From Kingdonia uniflora (lineage: Eukaryota; Streptophyta; Magnoliopsida; Ranunculales; Circaeasteraceae), in assembly GCA_014058105.1 (NCBI GenBank), contig JACGCM010001245.1, positions 1,178,001 through 1,242,000 on the forward strand: a stretch of 64,000 nucleotides of DNA, given 5' to 3'. The notes beneath the pieces were generated by a model that saw only the letters and a list, made by a program, of their open reading frames with translations, was not told the origin of the DNA and searched no databases. Positions 1 to 11,507 of the stretch are shown here, piece after piece; position 1 is the first letter of the stretch; each line of letters starts with the position of its first letter. The translations under genes and the position numbers were made by a program.

Positions 1-537
1 GAAAATGACACACAACTTATATACACAGGAATTTCTAAATTCAACTACTCCTGGAGGTTTGGCCCCAAATAAGTTGACTCTCAAGAAAGGAGCACCCATT
101 ATGCTATTACGTAACATTAGTTCGAAAGACGGCTTATGCAATGGAACAAGATTAATCTGTCGCGATTTCAATAAAAATAGTATAAAAGCTGAAATAATGA
201 CCGGACTTCATAAAGGAGATATTGTCTTCTTGCCCCGTATACCTTTAAAACCATCAGAAAATGTCAACCTCCCTTATGTTTTGGTTCGTAAACAATTTCC
301 TATTAGATTATGTTTTTTACCTTAACCGTTAATAAATCACAGGGACAAACAATACCCGTAACTGGAATTTTCTTACACGATTCAGCTTTCAGCCACGGAC
401 AACTATATGTTGCTTTATCTAGAGGCATTTCGAAAGACAAGACTAAGGTACTAATACGTAATGACAGAGCACCAAACCTACCAGGAACGCACACAGTTAA
501 TGTTGTTTACAAAGAAATCCTTTTATCTACTAATTAA
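1..537 (+). pseudogene. Helitron/PIF1-like helicase, C-terminal end
   Basis: This is the C-terminal part of a PIF1-family helicase of the kind carried in Helitron RepHel proteins. The reading frame is open to the left window edge, so the Rep and N-terminal helicase domains lie outside. Visible landmarks are GAPIMLLRNI, then NGTRL, then the late helicase motif TVNKSQGQT followed by YVALSRG. The frame changes at about 312-318, inside a run of six T residues: IRLCF is read in one frame and TVNKSQGQT in the next, so a one-base slip has broken the gene. Helitron helicases move elements by rolling-circle transposition. A cellular PIF1 gene is less likely because the plant Helitron-type spacing is kept. 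The family call is firm; non-functionality follows from the frameshift unless it is a read error. Confidence 0.85.
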
Positions 538-1806
538 CCAATAAAATGTCACGTAATATCGTATTGGTTATATCATCTATTGTCAGCAACAACATCATAA
601 ATGCATACCATTGGACATGAACTCGTTACTTGAAGAGGTCATATTAGAAGTATTAGTAAAGCATTTATATAGGCATATATGTTGGAATTCGTAGACAATT
701 GACACGGCTTTACGAGTAATGCATATTGATGATGATACAAACATCGACTTTGTTACAATAACGGTAACCTCAACAGACTAGCATGTGGTATCTAATCAAC
801 ATTCCCTAATTATCTTTATAACATTATTACCCCCCATATATTTGATCTAATAAGACCTTAACCGTTTCTCAGTGTGTATTTCATTATGTTATTGTACCAT
901 TAGATCTATAATGTCATGGAACATCGTGAAATCAAGGTATGTCTTGCTTCCATACGTATATATTTACTTCTTTCTTTTTGGTTAATTGTTGATTTACTCT
1001 AACTATTTTGGTTTGTTCATATAATATATGGTATAGATATCTAGCTTTGCATGTGAATCGCAGTAAAGGATTAAAATCTGATTTCTGCCCTTTTATCTAG
1101 AGTTAAAGTCAGGAGTGCTCATCATATATAATGTTTTTGCGGTGCTGGGTTATTTGGTGGTCGTATGCAGAAATGGGCCACTGTTTTGGCTGTGATAACT
1201 ACCAAGTTTGTGGGGAAAATGATTAGGGTTGTACATTGGAGTCCTTACTGTTCTTTTATCATTACTTAAAAATCTCTTCAAAACATTTTGCAATGTGTAT
1301 TTGTTTCAGAGTTTTTCCTGTGTGTTTGTGAAAAGTTGGTTTCTTCATTTTGCGCTGAATTTGAAGAAACATTGCCTTAAGCATGGGAAATTGGCTTGGG
1401 TAAAGCCTGATTGTTCTATAAATCACAAGGTGGCAGAGACCTTGAAGATCCTGAGAGATCACATGGATCTTAAGATCAATCTAGCTGTCATGTCACACTT
1501 GACTCTCCCAAAAAGACATTTCCATTTTTTGTAGAGTTGACAAAAACCTTTTTGTTTAGATCTTCTCTCCTCGCTTATTAGGGATAAGAAAGTTTTATTT
1601 TTGTTTCTGCATGGTTTACAATTATCACATGATTCTAACCTATGATTTATGTGATTGTAAGGAATTTTCTGAATAAAAAGAGATACATATATGCTTTATA
1701 CATGTGATATATAAGAAGGCATACTAATTTAATCTTCATGTCTACTTCAATAGTTTTATATCTTCTACACAATTTCCAACTCAAGTACAACAATTAAAGT
1801 TCAACG
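538..1806. other. Gene-poor stretch after the helicase
   Basis: No recognisable gene is seen. An unassigned plus-strand ORF of 101 codons lies at 1229-1534; it has a hydrophobic start and a basic middle, and I match it to no family. The region is AT-rich. If the helicase belongs to a Helitron, its 3' terminus could lie here. Confidence 0.4.
752..781 (+). other. Candidate Helitron 3' end (weak)
   Basis: A short hairpin (GTTAC at 752-756, GTAAC at 764-768) is followed 9 nt later by CTAG at 778-781. Helitrons end in a small hairpin followed by CTRR. The stem is only 5 bp, and the next base is C rather than the T expected from an insertion into AT, so this is a weak suggestion. Confidence 0.15.
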
Positions 1807-2931
1807 ATGTTGCTAAGAAGCTCATCAACCCCAGTTCTTGGATCCCTCCTTCACCTATCTTTCTCAGAGACTCCCAATAAAGATTTTGACATTAGCCATA
1901 AACACATTATCTGCACTTGATCACCACCTCAACAAAATATCATTCTTACGTGGCAGTCATCATAATATCAGCGCCTTTTCGTGCAATTCGTCTCCTATAA
2001 CTTCCTCCATTAATGGTGTTTCTTCCGAATTGGATCGAGATTCCAATAGCTCAAGAGGGATTAGGAGAGCTCGCTCAGACCAAAATTTAGAAGGTCTTGC
2101 CATTGCATCGTGTGATGAAATGCAGGACTTTGTTCGCCCATTGAGATCTTTGAGAAGATCTAGTGGTTCAATATTGCGAACAATCCCATCTTTCTCTATG
2201 CATAATTCGACAAATGAATACGAAAATGAGGAAGAAGTGGAAGACAGCAAAGATGAAATTGATGGTGAATTGGGAGAAAAAGGTGGGTTGTTGGAGAGGT
2301 CTGTTACAATTGGGGACAATATTATGGCTTTAGGTGGCAGTGGCGAGTTCAGTTTTGGGAAGAACATGGATTTGATAAAGGAAGAGGAGGTATGTTTGAA
2401 TGAAATGCGTAATTTGAGTGTTGAAGATGTAGGCGAGCCTTTGGGTTCTTTCTTATTTCTTACGAGAGGGCTTGGTATTGATGTTGGATTTGGTGGTGGA
2501 GGTGGTGACTTTATTCAAAAACACATTAGCGCAGGTGAACCTCAGGACGGATCAAATATTGAAGAGTATTATAAGCAGATGGTTATAGAGAATCCTTGCA
2601 AGCCTTTGTTTCTAAGAAATTATGCTCAGTTCCTGTATCAGGTGAGTTCAATTCATATATTTCCTCTCTATTTTATTATATCTTAGTTTATTTTGTGTTC
2701 GTCCACCTCTCTTTTTAATTGCTGTTGTTTTGATCTTAATTTCTTATTCTTAAAATAGAACAACGGAGATCTTCGGGGTGCGGAGGAATATTACTCGCGT
2801 GCTTTACTGTCAGATCCTAGAGATGGTGAAATCTTGTCACAATATGCTAAGATAATATGGGAACTTCATCGTGACTATGAAAGAGCTTCTGGCTACTTTG
2901 AACGGGCAGTTCAAGTTGCTCCTGAATATAG
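1807..2931 (+). pseudogene. TPR-like superfamily protein, truncated
   Basis: This is a fragment of a plant TPR-repeat protein family with an N-terminal MLLRSSSTPVLGS leader, a Ser-rich and acidic middle, and half-a-TPR repeats near the C-terminus. The start ATG at 1807 matches that leader, but the frame ends in a stop near 1918 and continues in another frame (1838-2641), so there is a frameshift near 1915. A clean intron follows (donor 2642 GTGAG, acceptor AG at 2758). The second exon, 2759-2931, carries the motifs AEEYYSRALLSDPRDGE and YERASGYFERAVQ. The last exon of the family is missing and sequence after the GTGTGT donor at 2932 is unrelated. The retained intron shows that it was copied from DNA, not mRNA. 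The molecular function of this family is poorly defined. Confidence 0.75.
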
Positions 2932-3654
2932 GTGTGTATGCTCTTCCCAATCATGTAGATTTCTTGAATTAACAGACGCACACATAAACATAAAAACTAC
3001 AGCATTCCGTCGTTTCCCCATTAAAGAAAACTCAGGAAGTAGCTATCCCTTCACACACAGAAATGTGTTTTGGGTGAACCACTTGCCCTCCCGTTTGAGT
3101 ATATGCACCAAACACCATGTAATAAACCCCATCCTACTTGCCTTCAGTTCTCCATTATGCTTGATGTTCTTACGACACCCATTTCTTCTATGATGCGCGG
3201 CCATGTTGGTGCCTTTGGTACCGTTATTCCATAAATGGGCCTTAACCCAAAATAGCACCTGGTATAATTTTGCCAATTGGAAGGCGCCGCTGGAGATAGC
3301 TGATATGTTCTCAATATCATGTAGAAGTTATTGATAAATTTTAAACATATGTGTTTCTAAATATTTAGTTGGTTTTCATGGTCTGATAGTGATTTATCAT
3401 TCCTTGAGCAGGTATTTCTTGGTTATAGCTAATTAAAATGCTTTGATTTCTATTTGGTAGGCTTGCGTTGGTCAAGAGAGTTATATCGATGTCGGAGAAA
3501 ACATTGGGATGGAACAAATGTGTTGATATCACAAAGAAGCTAGCTATGGAGATCGTCTGCTAGGATTTTTTTTCTTTTCGTTCTTTTTGAATTAGAGTTT
3601 TTAGAGTATGAATTGAAAGACATTTTTCAATATTATTTACAGTCCGCTTAAGTT
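2932..3654. other. Unassigned stretch with exon-like piece
   Basis: A short coding-like stretch at about 3463-3562 on the plus strand follows an AG acceptor and ends in a stop; it includes WNKCVDITKKLAMEI. I do not recognise it, and it may be another captured exon. A minus-strand ORF at 3043-3276 has no recognisable family. Confidence 0.25.
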
Positions 3655-3696
3655 GAGTTTGAGTTTGAGTTTGAGTTTGAGTTTGAGTTTGAATTT
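3655..3696. repeat. Hexamer microsatellite (GAGTTT)n
   Basis: Six perfect GAGTTT units are followed by one GAATTT unit. Confidence 0.95.
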
Positions 3697-3760
3697 ATTT
3701 GTAGATAATAACTTCCATATCTCTGGAGGTTATCCTGGCCTTAAATCTCCACCCTAGAGA

Positions 3761-4018
3761 TTAAGGACCTCTACCAGTGTATGTTTCAAGCAAGCCAAGG
3801 CATGCTTCTCTCCGTCCAACATCTTTATGAATGAGAGCAAAGCACAATCCTCTTGAATACGCTAGAGCAGGTATAGATTGATCAAAACTTCTTTGAGCAG
3901 CTCTCTTCCGACTCGGCTTTCTCTTAGCAGTATTAGTACCAGAATCACAAGTAGCTATACCAGAGCCATAGGATACTAATGTAGGGACAATAGTTTCTGC
4001 CATCTGCAATGGAGTCAC
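3761..4018 (-). CDS. Unassigned basic ORF, possible gene fragment
   Basis: This open frame of 85 codons begins MTPLQMAETIVPTL and has a basic, Ser-rich middle (AKRKPSRKRAAQRS). Codons upstream in the same frame stay open after one stop, which hints at a decayed longer gene. The cluster KRKPSRKR resembles a nuclear localisation signal. I recognise no family, and it may be spurious. Confidence 0.2.
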   Translation of the reverse strand: MTPLQMAETIVPTLVSYGSGIATCDSGTNTAKRKPSRKRAAQRSFDQSIPALAYSRGLCFALIHKDVGRREACLGLLETYTGRGP

Positions 4019-4190
4019 ACCCTAACATCTTGTTAATTGACCTGTAAGTGGGCCTATCATAGCTATTTCACCCATGACAGCTACTACTTTGAGATTAAAA
4101 ATACATTTTGAGAATAAAAAGACATATAATACTCCTTATTGTAGTCTTCCATAACTACAATCCCATTTCCATAAAATACTTACTTTGGCT

Positions 4191-4345
4191 CCACATCATC
4201 GATAGAGACATATTATTTGATTTGGACTCTACCAAAGTAGTAATCATGATTTCACTAGATAGGGCATGGCCCCACATCATCGATAGAGACATTATTTGAT
4301 TTGGACTCTACCAAAGTGATAAACATGATTTCAGTAGATAGGGCA
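4191..4345. repeat. Tandem direct repeat, 2 x about 78 bp
   Basis: Two adjacent copies (about 4191-4271 and 4272-4345) share the core CATCGATAGAGACA, then TTATTTGATTTGGACTC, and end in TAGATAGGGCA. They differ by a few substitutions and a short indel. This is a local duplication with no coding meaning seen. Confidence 0.9.
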
Positions 4346-4534
4346 AATCAAAAAAACCAACTAAAATGCTCTACTAAAACTCTTAGACTTTATAAATACA
4401 TGCTAAACACTAGGATTACTCTTGTATCTTTTTTGCCCTTAATTTAACTAGTGTGTCCTCTATTATTACTTTATTCTACTTATTGTTATGTAGTTTTTTT
4501 ATTGATAATTTCTACCTCTTTTAATCTTTTACCG

Positions 4535-5184
4535 ATACGGACTTCATTGATATCATTAGACTCCATGCAATACTTTCCAACGACTCCCCAGACTAGGTGT
4601 TCTTGACAAAGTTCCGCTTGCAATTGACTACGGTTCTGACTTGTGAAACGATTAACTTCCTAAGTAGGAATGTTATCGATATAACAACTGATCCTCCTCA
4701 CGTTAGATTCATAGATCTACCATTATGGCACCTATTTGATAATTACGGTTTGTAGTGAAATCATAAAACACTTGAAGCATGTTTGCCAAGAAGACCCTGA
4801 TATCCAGCTTGGAGATGTTTTTGGAAAAATCATTACGATTGGTTACTAACACATTTCAAGGAAGATGCCTTAGACATCCTACGAAAGGAAAGGTCGTGAA
4901 TAACCATTGAAATGGATGTTGACATTCATCGGACCTATAATGAATACGGACTATGCATATATGACCACAACATGAGGCCTCCAGCAGCTGAAGTTGTATT
5001 ACAATTCGATCAGCGTGAATATATATATGAGGGGAATGTAAATGTGCAAGAATGCATCCTTTGTAAATACGCCTATGCACACCTAGAAATGATTACCCGA
5101 ATGCCATGTCAGCATGAGTTCCACATCGAATGTCTCCACAACTGGTTTCAACGGAACTGTAGGCTCGGCCTACGTACCGACTGA
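4535..5184 (+). pseudogene. RING-H2 finger protein remnant
   Basis: The C-terminal ORF (4912-5184) contains ECILCKYAYA followed by MPCQHEFHIECLHNWF. This gives the C-x2-C, C-x-H and H-x2-C ligands of a C3H2C3 RING, the zinc fold of E3 ubiquitin ligases that recruits an E2. The last CPxC pair is missing: the text after NWFQRN reads CRLGLRTD and stops, so the second zinc site cannot form as written. Upstream, coding-like text in shifting frames (about 4535-4905, with stops and at least one frameshift near 4865) includes DPDIQLGDVFGKIITIGY and FKEDALDILRKE. It probably belongs to the same decayed gene. Confidence 0.65.
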
Positions 5185-6189
5185 ATTTATATATGCTACT
5201 AGCTAGATTTACATTTTTCATGTTAGACTATGATTTGATGCTTTTTCTTCTAAATAACTAAAGTGTGCAAAAAAATTACTATTTTTTAATGTTTGTTGTA
5301 TATATTTACTAATTTTTCACTAAATATCCGTAAGTTATTATGTACACTTATCAATTATCAAAAGTCATAATGCCAAAATTACATACTATATTAACCAATA
5401 AAAAAAAACTATATACTATATTACAAATAGTTTAAACAAATAGTTTAAGCGACAACAACCTCTAACTGTGTAACTTGATGCACACAACGAAATAATTGTA
5501 AAATTCGTATCTATCTTAATCTACCTATGTCAACATTAATATAAAATACAACACTTATCATAATTTGGGACGTTCAGTCGCACGTGTTAGGCGCAGTCAA
5601 TTAAAGAGTATCCTAGCTTTTTTCCTGACGATCAGTAGCATCTCTGAGGCGTAGTCAATTAAGGAGCATCCTAGCTTTGCCTTTTTCCTAACACCAAATG
5701 GCAGGTCTTAGGCTATATGATAGGAAATATCCCGCATTCAGTAGGATTCCTAATTCGAATCGAAATTGTATTAGATAAAAACTTATTAAATAATATAATT
5801 TACTAATAATTATTTAGAAGCGTTTATAAATTGTAGGAGATTCTTGTTAATTACGCATGTGCCCTTGTTTGTGGTATTAAGGAGTTCGGGGTCTTTAGGC
5901 TACCTAGAAGATTAATCTAATATAAAGTCCTAGGTCTTTAGGCTACCTAATCATCCTAATCAAATATTATCTTATAGAGTCCTTACTATTTATAATACCC
6001 CTAATCAATAAACCTATTCACTATATATAAAGAGAGATTACAAGCATTAAACCTATACCCTCAATTGGCTTTTCTCTCCTTAGTTCAATTCAAGATTCCA
6101 CAACTTAAGGTATAGTGCTCTTTCTCTCTTTAATTTAAATTTCGAGTGTTTGATGTCCCTTTCAAATCCTTTGGTTGATTATTGTTTTT
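5185..6189. other. Gene-free stretch with short direct repeats
   Basis: No gene is seen. A segment of about 43 bp beginning GCGCAGTCAATTAA at 5591 is repeated in diverged form at 5649-5691. The 15-mer GTCTTTAGGCTACCT occurs at 5891-5905 and 5934-5948. A TATA-like CTATATATAA at 6021-6030 is followed by a pyrimidine-rich leader-like stretch, so a dead promoter or LTR fragment is possible. Confidence 0.5.
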
Positions 6190-6194
6190 TGTGC

Positions 6195-6637
6195 ATCATG
6201 TTGCAATCAAAATTAGGTGTTCTACCACCAATAGTATGAAAAGGTAAGACTTCCTGAAACCCACTACAGTTATAGGCAAACTTTCGGATGCAATTAGCCA
6301 CAGATCCGGCTCTAGCTAACTTATTAGCTGCATCTGCTTTCCCACTAATGAGTTGCTGAGAGTGAAACAACTACCAGTAAGGTCCCCCAGGAATGAATCT
6401 CATCGATAACAGTATGTTCCAGATTTAAGAACGCCGCACGAGGTACATGTTTCCCTAAACCAGTTTCAGAGAGCAAAGTGTTGAACAGTTGAGGGCATCG
6501 TCTCCTCCTCTGATAGTTTTCACTCGGCATTTGCCCGTCAAGTTGGATGCCATGTTCAAGGTAGTAAAGCTCCCAAAACAGGCGTTGTCGACTTCAATTC
6601 CTGCTTGACCAATGTGGATTGAGATGCATTCTCTCGT
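6195..6637 (-). pseudogene. Alpha-tubulin 5' fragment
   Basis: Translation on the minus strand gives [15 protein letters not shown] immediately after an ACG where the alpha-tubulin start ATG should be (6637-6635). Downstream, in shifting frames, are [34 protein letters not shown] and NCSGFQEVLPFHTIGG. All are recognisable alpha-tubulin positions from the N-terminal GTPase domain. At least two frameshifts break it, and the block between the last two motifs is shortened. It stops before the glycine-rich GTP loop is completed. Alpha-tubulin builds microtubules with beta-tubulin; this copy can make no such product. It directly abuts an expansin fragment in the same orientation. Confidence 0.85.
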
Positions 6638-6687
6638 GGTGATGAGTGAGAAAGAGGAGAGAGAAAAAGAGGTGAATGCTGCAGATC

Positions 6688-7096
6688 TCCCGTGGGAGAA
6701 ATTAGTAGCAGTGACAATAATAGAACCAAGAAGACTCCATTTGCCACCATTCACACATCTAATCTCATAACAAGATCCACAAGCCAACCCATTGTTGAAC
6801 ATAGCAGTGCTAAGAGCATCTGTGTTGGTACCAGATCTCGGCCGACAACTATTGATTGGTTAAGGTAGCTTTCTGAAAGGTAGTTTAGGCATCATTCTGA
6901 GCTAGATCTAGGCCGGTTTCGGAGACCAGACTATAGACCTCGTAGACATTAATGCAACGCAAACTCTTCTTGCTTGCCGTAGCTTAGAGGCCAACCTATC
7001 TTTACTTAGCGCGCTGTTAACCCAACCCCCATAACCATGAACATATGGCACCATTGAGAGAGCAAAACCCAAACAGAGGAACCCCAAGAGACCCGT
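6688..7096 (-). pseudogene. Alpha-expansin fragments joined to tubulin
   Basis: Two pieces of an alpha-expansin gene lie on the minus strand. The first, about 7096-7008, encodes the signal-peptide region GLLGFLCLGFALSM, then HGYGGWVNSA, and begins at an ACG where ATG is expected. The second, about 6832-6688, encodes [18 protein letters not shown], then IRCVNGGKW and SIIVTATNF, the Cys-rich start of the barwin-like catalytic-fold domain. The sequence then passes straight into the tubulin leader. Sequence upstream of the signal peptide (7097-7200) is CT-rich, like a genomic 5' leader. Expansins loosen plant cell walls. Exon order is kept but the glycine-rich region between the pieces and everything after VTATNF is lost. 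Confidence 0.8.
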
Positions 7097-7979
7097 TTGA
7101 GAGATAGAGAGAGACACTGAGGAAGTAAAAAATGGAATTTTGAGATGGGGAGGTTGGGGGAATAAATAGAAGTTGGGTGTGTGGGTGTGTATGTGTGGAC
7201 CAAAACTTGCCAAATGAAATGATGAAACCACTACTGTATTGGTTAAAGTTGGGGCAAGGTGGTTTTCGGAGTGCAAGCGCGTGGTTTGTAGGGTGTACTT
7301 ATGAAAATCCTGGATGGGTGGAGATATTTTGCAGCTCAAAAGAGTGCACCACATGTAAAAGATCGAGTTTAGGCAAATTGTTGGGGGATGGAGTGTTTCC
7401 AACAATTGTTACCGTCTTGAGAATTGAGATGAAGATCAATACCATACCACGCCCATTTCATCGTGCATAAGATAATTTACTTTGTGGGAAAAATAGAACC
7501 ATGATAGATTACACGGGATAGTTTTTGAAATTTTCCTTACTCTATCCGGCGATATCTGTTGCGTGTATATTGCATATATTTTCCTTAAGGGATTACCCAA
7601 CCAGTTGCATACTGCAAATATTAGTCTTCCCCGGCTTAATGCCTAGAGTTCCATCTAAATCTATAATATTTAATGTTGTGTTTGTTAGATTAGTCGCGGT
7701 GGTATATCTCTCATCACATTGTTAATTTGCTATAATTACGTAGGTTTGTGATTGACAATCTTGAATATATATTTTATTTAGTTAATCTAATTTGACTAAT
7801 TAGTACATGGAGACTCGAGACTATGATTTCTCTTGTTCAATTTTTTATAATTTAAACTCTTTTTAGGGTTTCTGATGTTTGAAATCTAACTCTCTACTCA
7901 CTAGATTCATTATACTATATTCATTAGAACTTATGCAAAATCAAATACTAATTTCTTACATATCCTACGCAGTTCAGGT
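7097..7979. other. Expansin upstream sequence, then no gene
   Basis: The first 100-150 bp look like the 5' leader of the expansin fragment (CT-rich on the minus strand). The rest is AT-rich with no convincing coding signal on either strand; the short ORFs at 7177-7470 and 7525-7725 have no recognisable family. Confidence 0.4.
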
Positions 7980-10375
7980 ATGTCTAACAACAATGATGAC
8001 CCCAATATCTATAATGACTTAAGAGATTTGAAGTCTAACACTTTGAATTGGAGAATTCGTGCAAGAATATCTAGAATCTGGCCTGTCATGGACTTCCGAG
8101 ACCGGACTAAAATAACAAGCACCAACATGGTTTTGATTGATCAAAGGGTAAATGTTATTTTCTCGACAAGTCATACCTATAATCTATAGTATATTAATTA
8201 ATAATATTTATTTATTTGTATACAGGGAGATCAAATTGAAGCCAGCTGCCCCAGAATATGTATGCCCAAGTTCTCTAGATATTTGAGACAAGGCATTATA
8301 ATTGATCTAGCAAATGGTTATGTCGTATTCAGTAGCGGCTTATACCAACCACTCGATAACCAATTGAAGATCCAATTCCAAGACAAGGCCATCATCAAAC
8401 AACTAGATGACACTAACGACGTCCCACTCTTACGATTTAATTTTTGTGATTTTAACAATCTCGATCGTTTTGCAAACAAAAGTGACAAAACGGCAAGTAA
8501 ATACTTAGCTACAACCTTTCTCTAACTTTACTCGTACACTATTTAATTAGGTCTTATCTATCAAATCCCAGATGTTATCGGTCGTATCATAGAAGTAACA
8601 CCTACCATACCCCAACAAACAAAGAATGGAACAGAGGTCTTTATAAAAAATGCAACGATCGAAAATGAGAGGTATTAAGTATTATTTTGTTAATTGCATT
8701 ATACAATACTTAATTCCTAATAATTTTATTAAATTCCATAGCAGGGGCATTCAACTATCAATAACATTATGGGGATCTATTGCTACGAAGCTAGGGAGAC
8801 AACTTGACCAGCTCGACGCTCCTAATGCTGTTTTGGTTATGACTACGGGATCTGTTAAAGAATGGAAATGTTATAAATATACATACTAAATTAACACAAT
8901 TTATTTACCATCAAGAATAGACATCTATTATGTGGAACAACCAAATTTTTAAATTTCCCTATGTCAACAATTGTGTGCACATATTAAAGAACATTGATAA
9001 TATTATATTTCAATATATCTCGCACTATATATCATGAATGTTTCTAAGTGTCTATATCCACATGTAACATCACCATGAATTCTACCTATGCTACCAAAAC
9101 CTATTTGAATTTAGAGGTGCATAATTTGTTAATAACTAATAACTATAAGTAGTATTCCTTAATCATGATACTATAATATTTTGAATGTACAGTGCGGATA
9201 AAATTATTCAGGTCACGCCAACAAAGAATGCTAAGAAGTTTGATCAAGAAATGGTAGATAATATAATTACAATAAAATAACTGAAACACAACATATCCGA
9301 TAATTATGCAGCCAAGGTACGTCTTTATCTTATTTTAATAAAAATTTAGTGCATTCATTCACCGTATGAATACTAATGATCAAAATAGGATTCCCTCTAC
9401 AACATTCAGGCGAGAATCTCTAATATCTATCATGAATACGGGTTTTGTTATGAATCGTGCAACAATTGCAAGCGAAAAGTTAGTCAACAAAATGACAAAT
9501 TCTATTGTTGCAAAATAATAAGTAATCCGATTACTAGGTACGATAGCCCAACTAAATTTATTAAATAAAGAAACATTTTAACCCAACTTTATTTTCCTTA
9601 AAGGTACAAATTACAAGTTGATGTACAAGATGAAACAGGATCCATCAAGGTGATAATGTTCGATTCACAATTGCAAATGCAATAGCCTATTCTATTAAAT
9701 TAGTACATGAAATAGTTTAATAAGTTGTACTTTTAATTTCTGTAGAACAACGGTGAAATAGTATCAACATGCTATTTGGAAAAAAATTTATTTGGGTCGA
9801 CCGTGTGTTTGCAATAAAGCTATCAGAAAATAATGTTGGTAAGCCAAATAGTACTTACCGCGTTTATGGCGTATCAACCGTTTCTCGAGAAGAAATTGAA
9901 ACTCCTATCCAAACCATTGAGATGAAAGGACCAACAACAAAGCGATAATAGCCAAAATAGTAAAAGAACAAAAAAAAAAAATCAACCCTTTTATGGTTAT
10001 TCTTCAGCATCTGCTACACCATCATCCACTGATATATCAAATAAGGTACTTAACCTAATTTCAACTTGCATGAATTAGCAATGGTCTATAATGTTTTGTC
10101 GCTGTCATTGTATTTATGAATCTACTTGTAATTATCAGGCAACGGCACAACCTCTGAAGAAAGGTGTAAAAAAAAGTACACGACGTAAAATAGATATGAA
10201 TACATCGCTTCAGAGTACACAAGATGATCATATAGACTTAGATATTGATACGAATACTGATAAACCAAATAGCTTACAAGACGGAAGCGAGCTAGAAGAT
10301 GATAACAACAATGTTGACAATGGCGAACCAATTGGAGATTCAAAAAGTGATGCAGAAGTAAGTGCTGAAGAATAA
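7980..10375 (+). pseudogene. RPA70-like single-strand DNA-binding protein
   Basis: This is a multi-exon gene resembling the large subunit of replication protein A, of the DUF223/OB-fold type common in plants and often carried by Helitrons. Exons joined in frame are 7980-8147, 8226-8496, 8551-8671 and 8755-about 8872. They carry WRIRARISRIWPVMD, YQIPDVIGRIIEVTPT and SITLWGSIATKLG, which are OB-fold strands. Exon about 9389-9537 has CNNCKRK and then FYCCK, the zinc-ribbon OB-C region, and 9604-9681 continues with VDVQDETGSIKVIMFD. A final acidic exon ends at 10375. An in-frame stop near 9277 and frame breaks near 9780-9950 suggest decay. The role would be ssDNA binding during replication or rolling-circle transposition. 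It might instead be a host RPA1 copy. Confidence 0.75.
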
Positions 10376-11507
10376 TCAATTTAAAGTTTTTTCTTATTAT
10401 CAAATTTAAACTACCTTTTTATATTTGCATCCTATTCAATTTTTAGTTAATACTTGTTTCAAAGTCTTACCGTAATAAAGGTTTCCTATCATTCTCTTTT
10501 TTAGGAGGAGTATTCTAAAGCACACTTAATATTTTTTTATGGGTTTTGGTTTAACATGTCACATCTAAACACAATTAATGCATGAAACAGGGGATGATTT
10601 ATTATTTTCTCATTTGATTTTGTACCCCATTGTAGTACTGTACTTTACTTTACAAGGTTGGTTTATTTTGAAAAAAAGGATGATTGTGTACCCAGTAGTA
10701 CCCTATTACACATTGTTAGTTTAGGAAAATATTTGTTTATTTTGATGATTGTTCATTCTGTACCCATGTTTGTGGTGATGTTTATTGTATTAATGGTGGT
10801 GGGATTGATGGTGTTCAATGGTGGTTAGAATGGAGAGATTCATGAGAGACAGAGAAGGGAGATATCTAAACTGTTTATGGTGTTGTTTTGTATGGGGGTG
10901 TATTAATAAGGTTTATGGTGGTTGCTAATGGGGATGTACAATTCTTGGTATGCTGTGGTGTGGTACATAGTTCATGGCTTTGGTGATTTATTGTGATGTG
11001 TATATGGTGGTGGTTTAGTGTATAAGTGAGGGTAGCAAAAAGGCTTATTCAACATTAGTTTCTATATTCAACATTTGGTTACTCAAAATGTCTACATTAA
11101 GATGTTTTATGTGACAGAAAAGAAACACCCCTAAAAGAATTATTTTATTTTGAAATAACCTGTTCCAAATGCTCTAACTAATTTGAGGTCTTCTTCATAG
11201 CATTTTCAACCAATCAGGTATTGTAAGTTTTGGTCTCATGTGCTTTTCTATTTAGGTGTTATGGACTGTATCGTGGATTTGGTTTGCTTTATTTAGGATT
11301 TTCTTGTGTAATTTTTTTTGATTTTGTCTTTGAATGTCCGGGTAGGCGCATACCTAGTTTTTGCTACTTCAATGTTGTGATCTATAAATATATTTGTAGT
11401 ATATCTCCACCAATTTAATGTGGCATTTAAAATCCTCGCAAAAGGGGTTTGAGCTTTAACAACACTAACTTCTATTCGATTGTGAATGGAAGACCACTAA
11501 TATTGAT
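10376..11507. other. GT-rich, gene-free stretch
   Basis: From about 10740 to 11010 the plus strand is strongly GT-rich with irregular ATGGTGGT-like motifs, a low-complexity tract. No reading frame is convincing; the ORF at 11230-11418 is unassigned. Confidence 0.45.

Noticed and set aside
3655..3696. CRISPR-like or telomere-like repeat
   Set aside because: It is a simple GAGTTT hexamer run without spacers and not the plant telomere motif.
6908..7405. 165-codon minus-strand ORF starting at 7405 as a full protein
   Set aside because: Only the part from about 7096 to 7008 matches expansin; the upstream portion is leader/promoter sequence read in frame.
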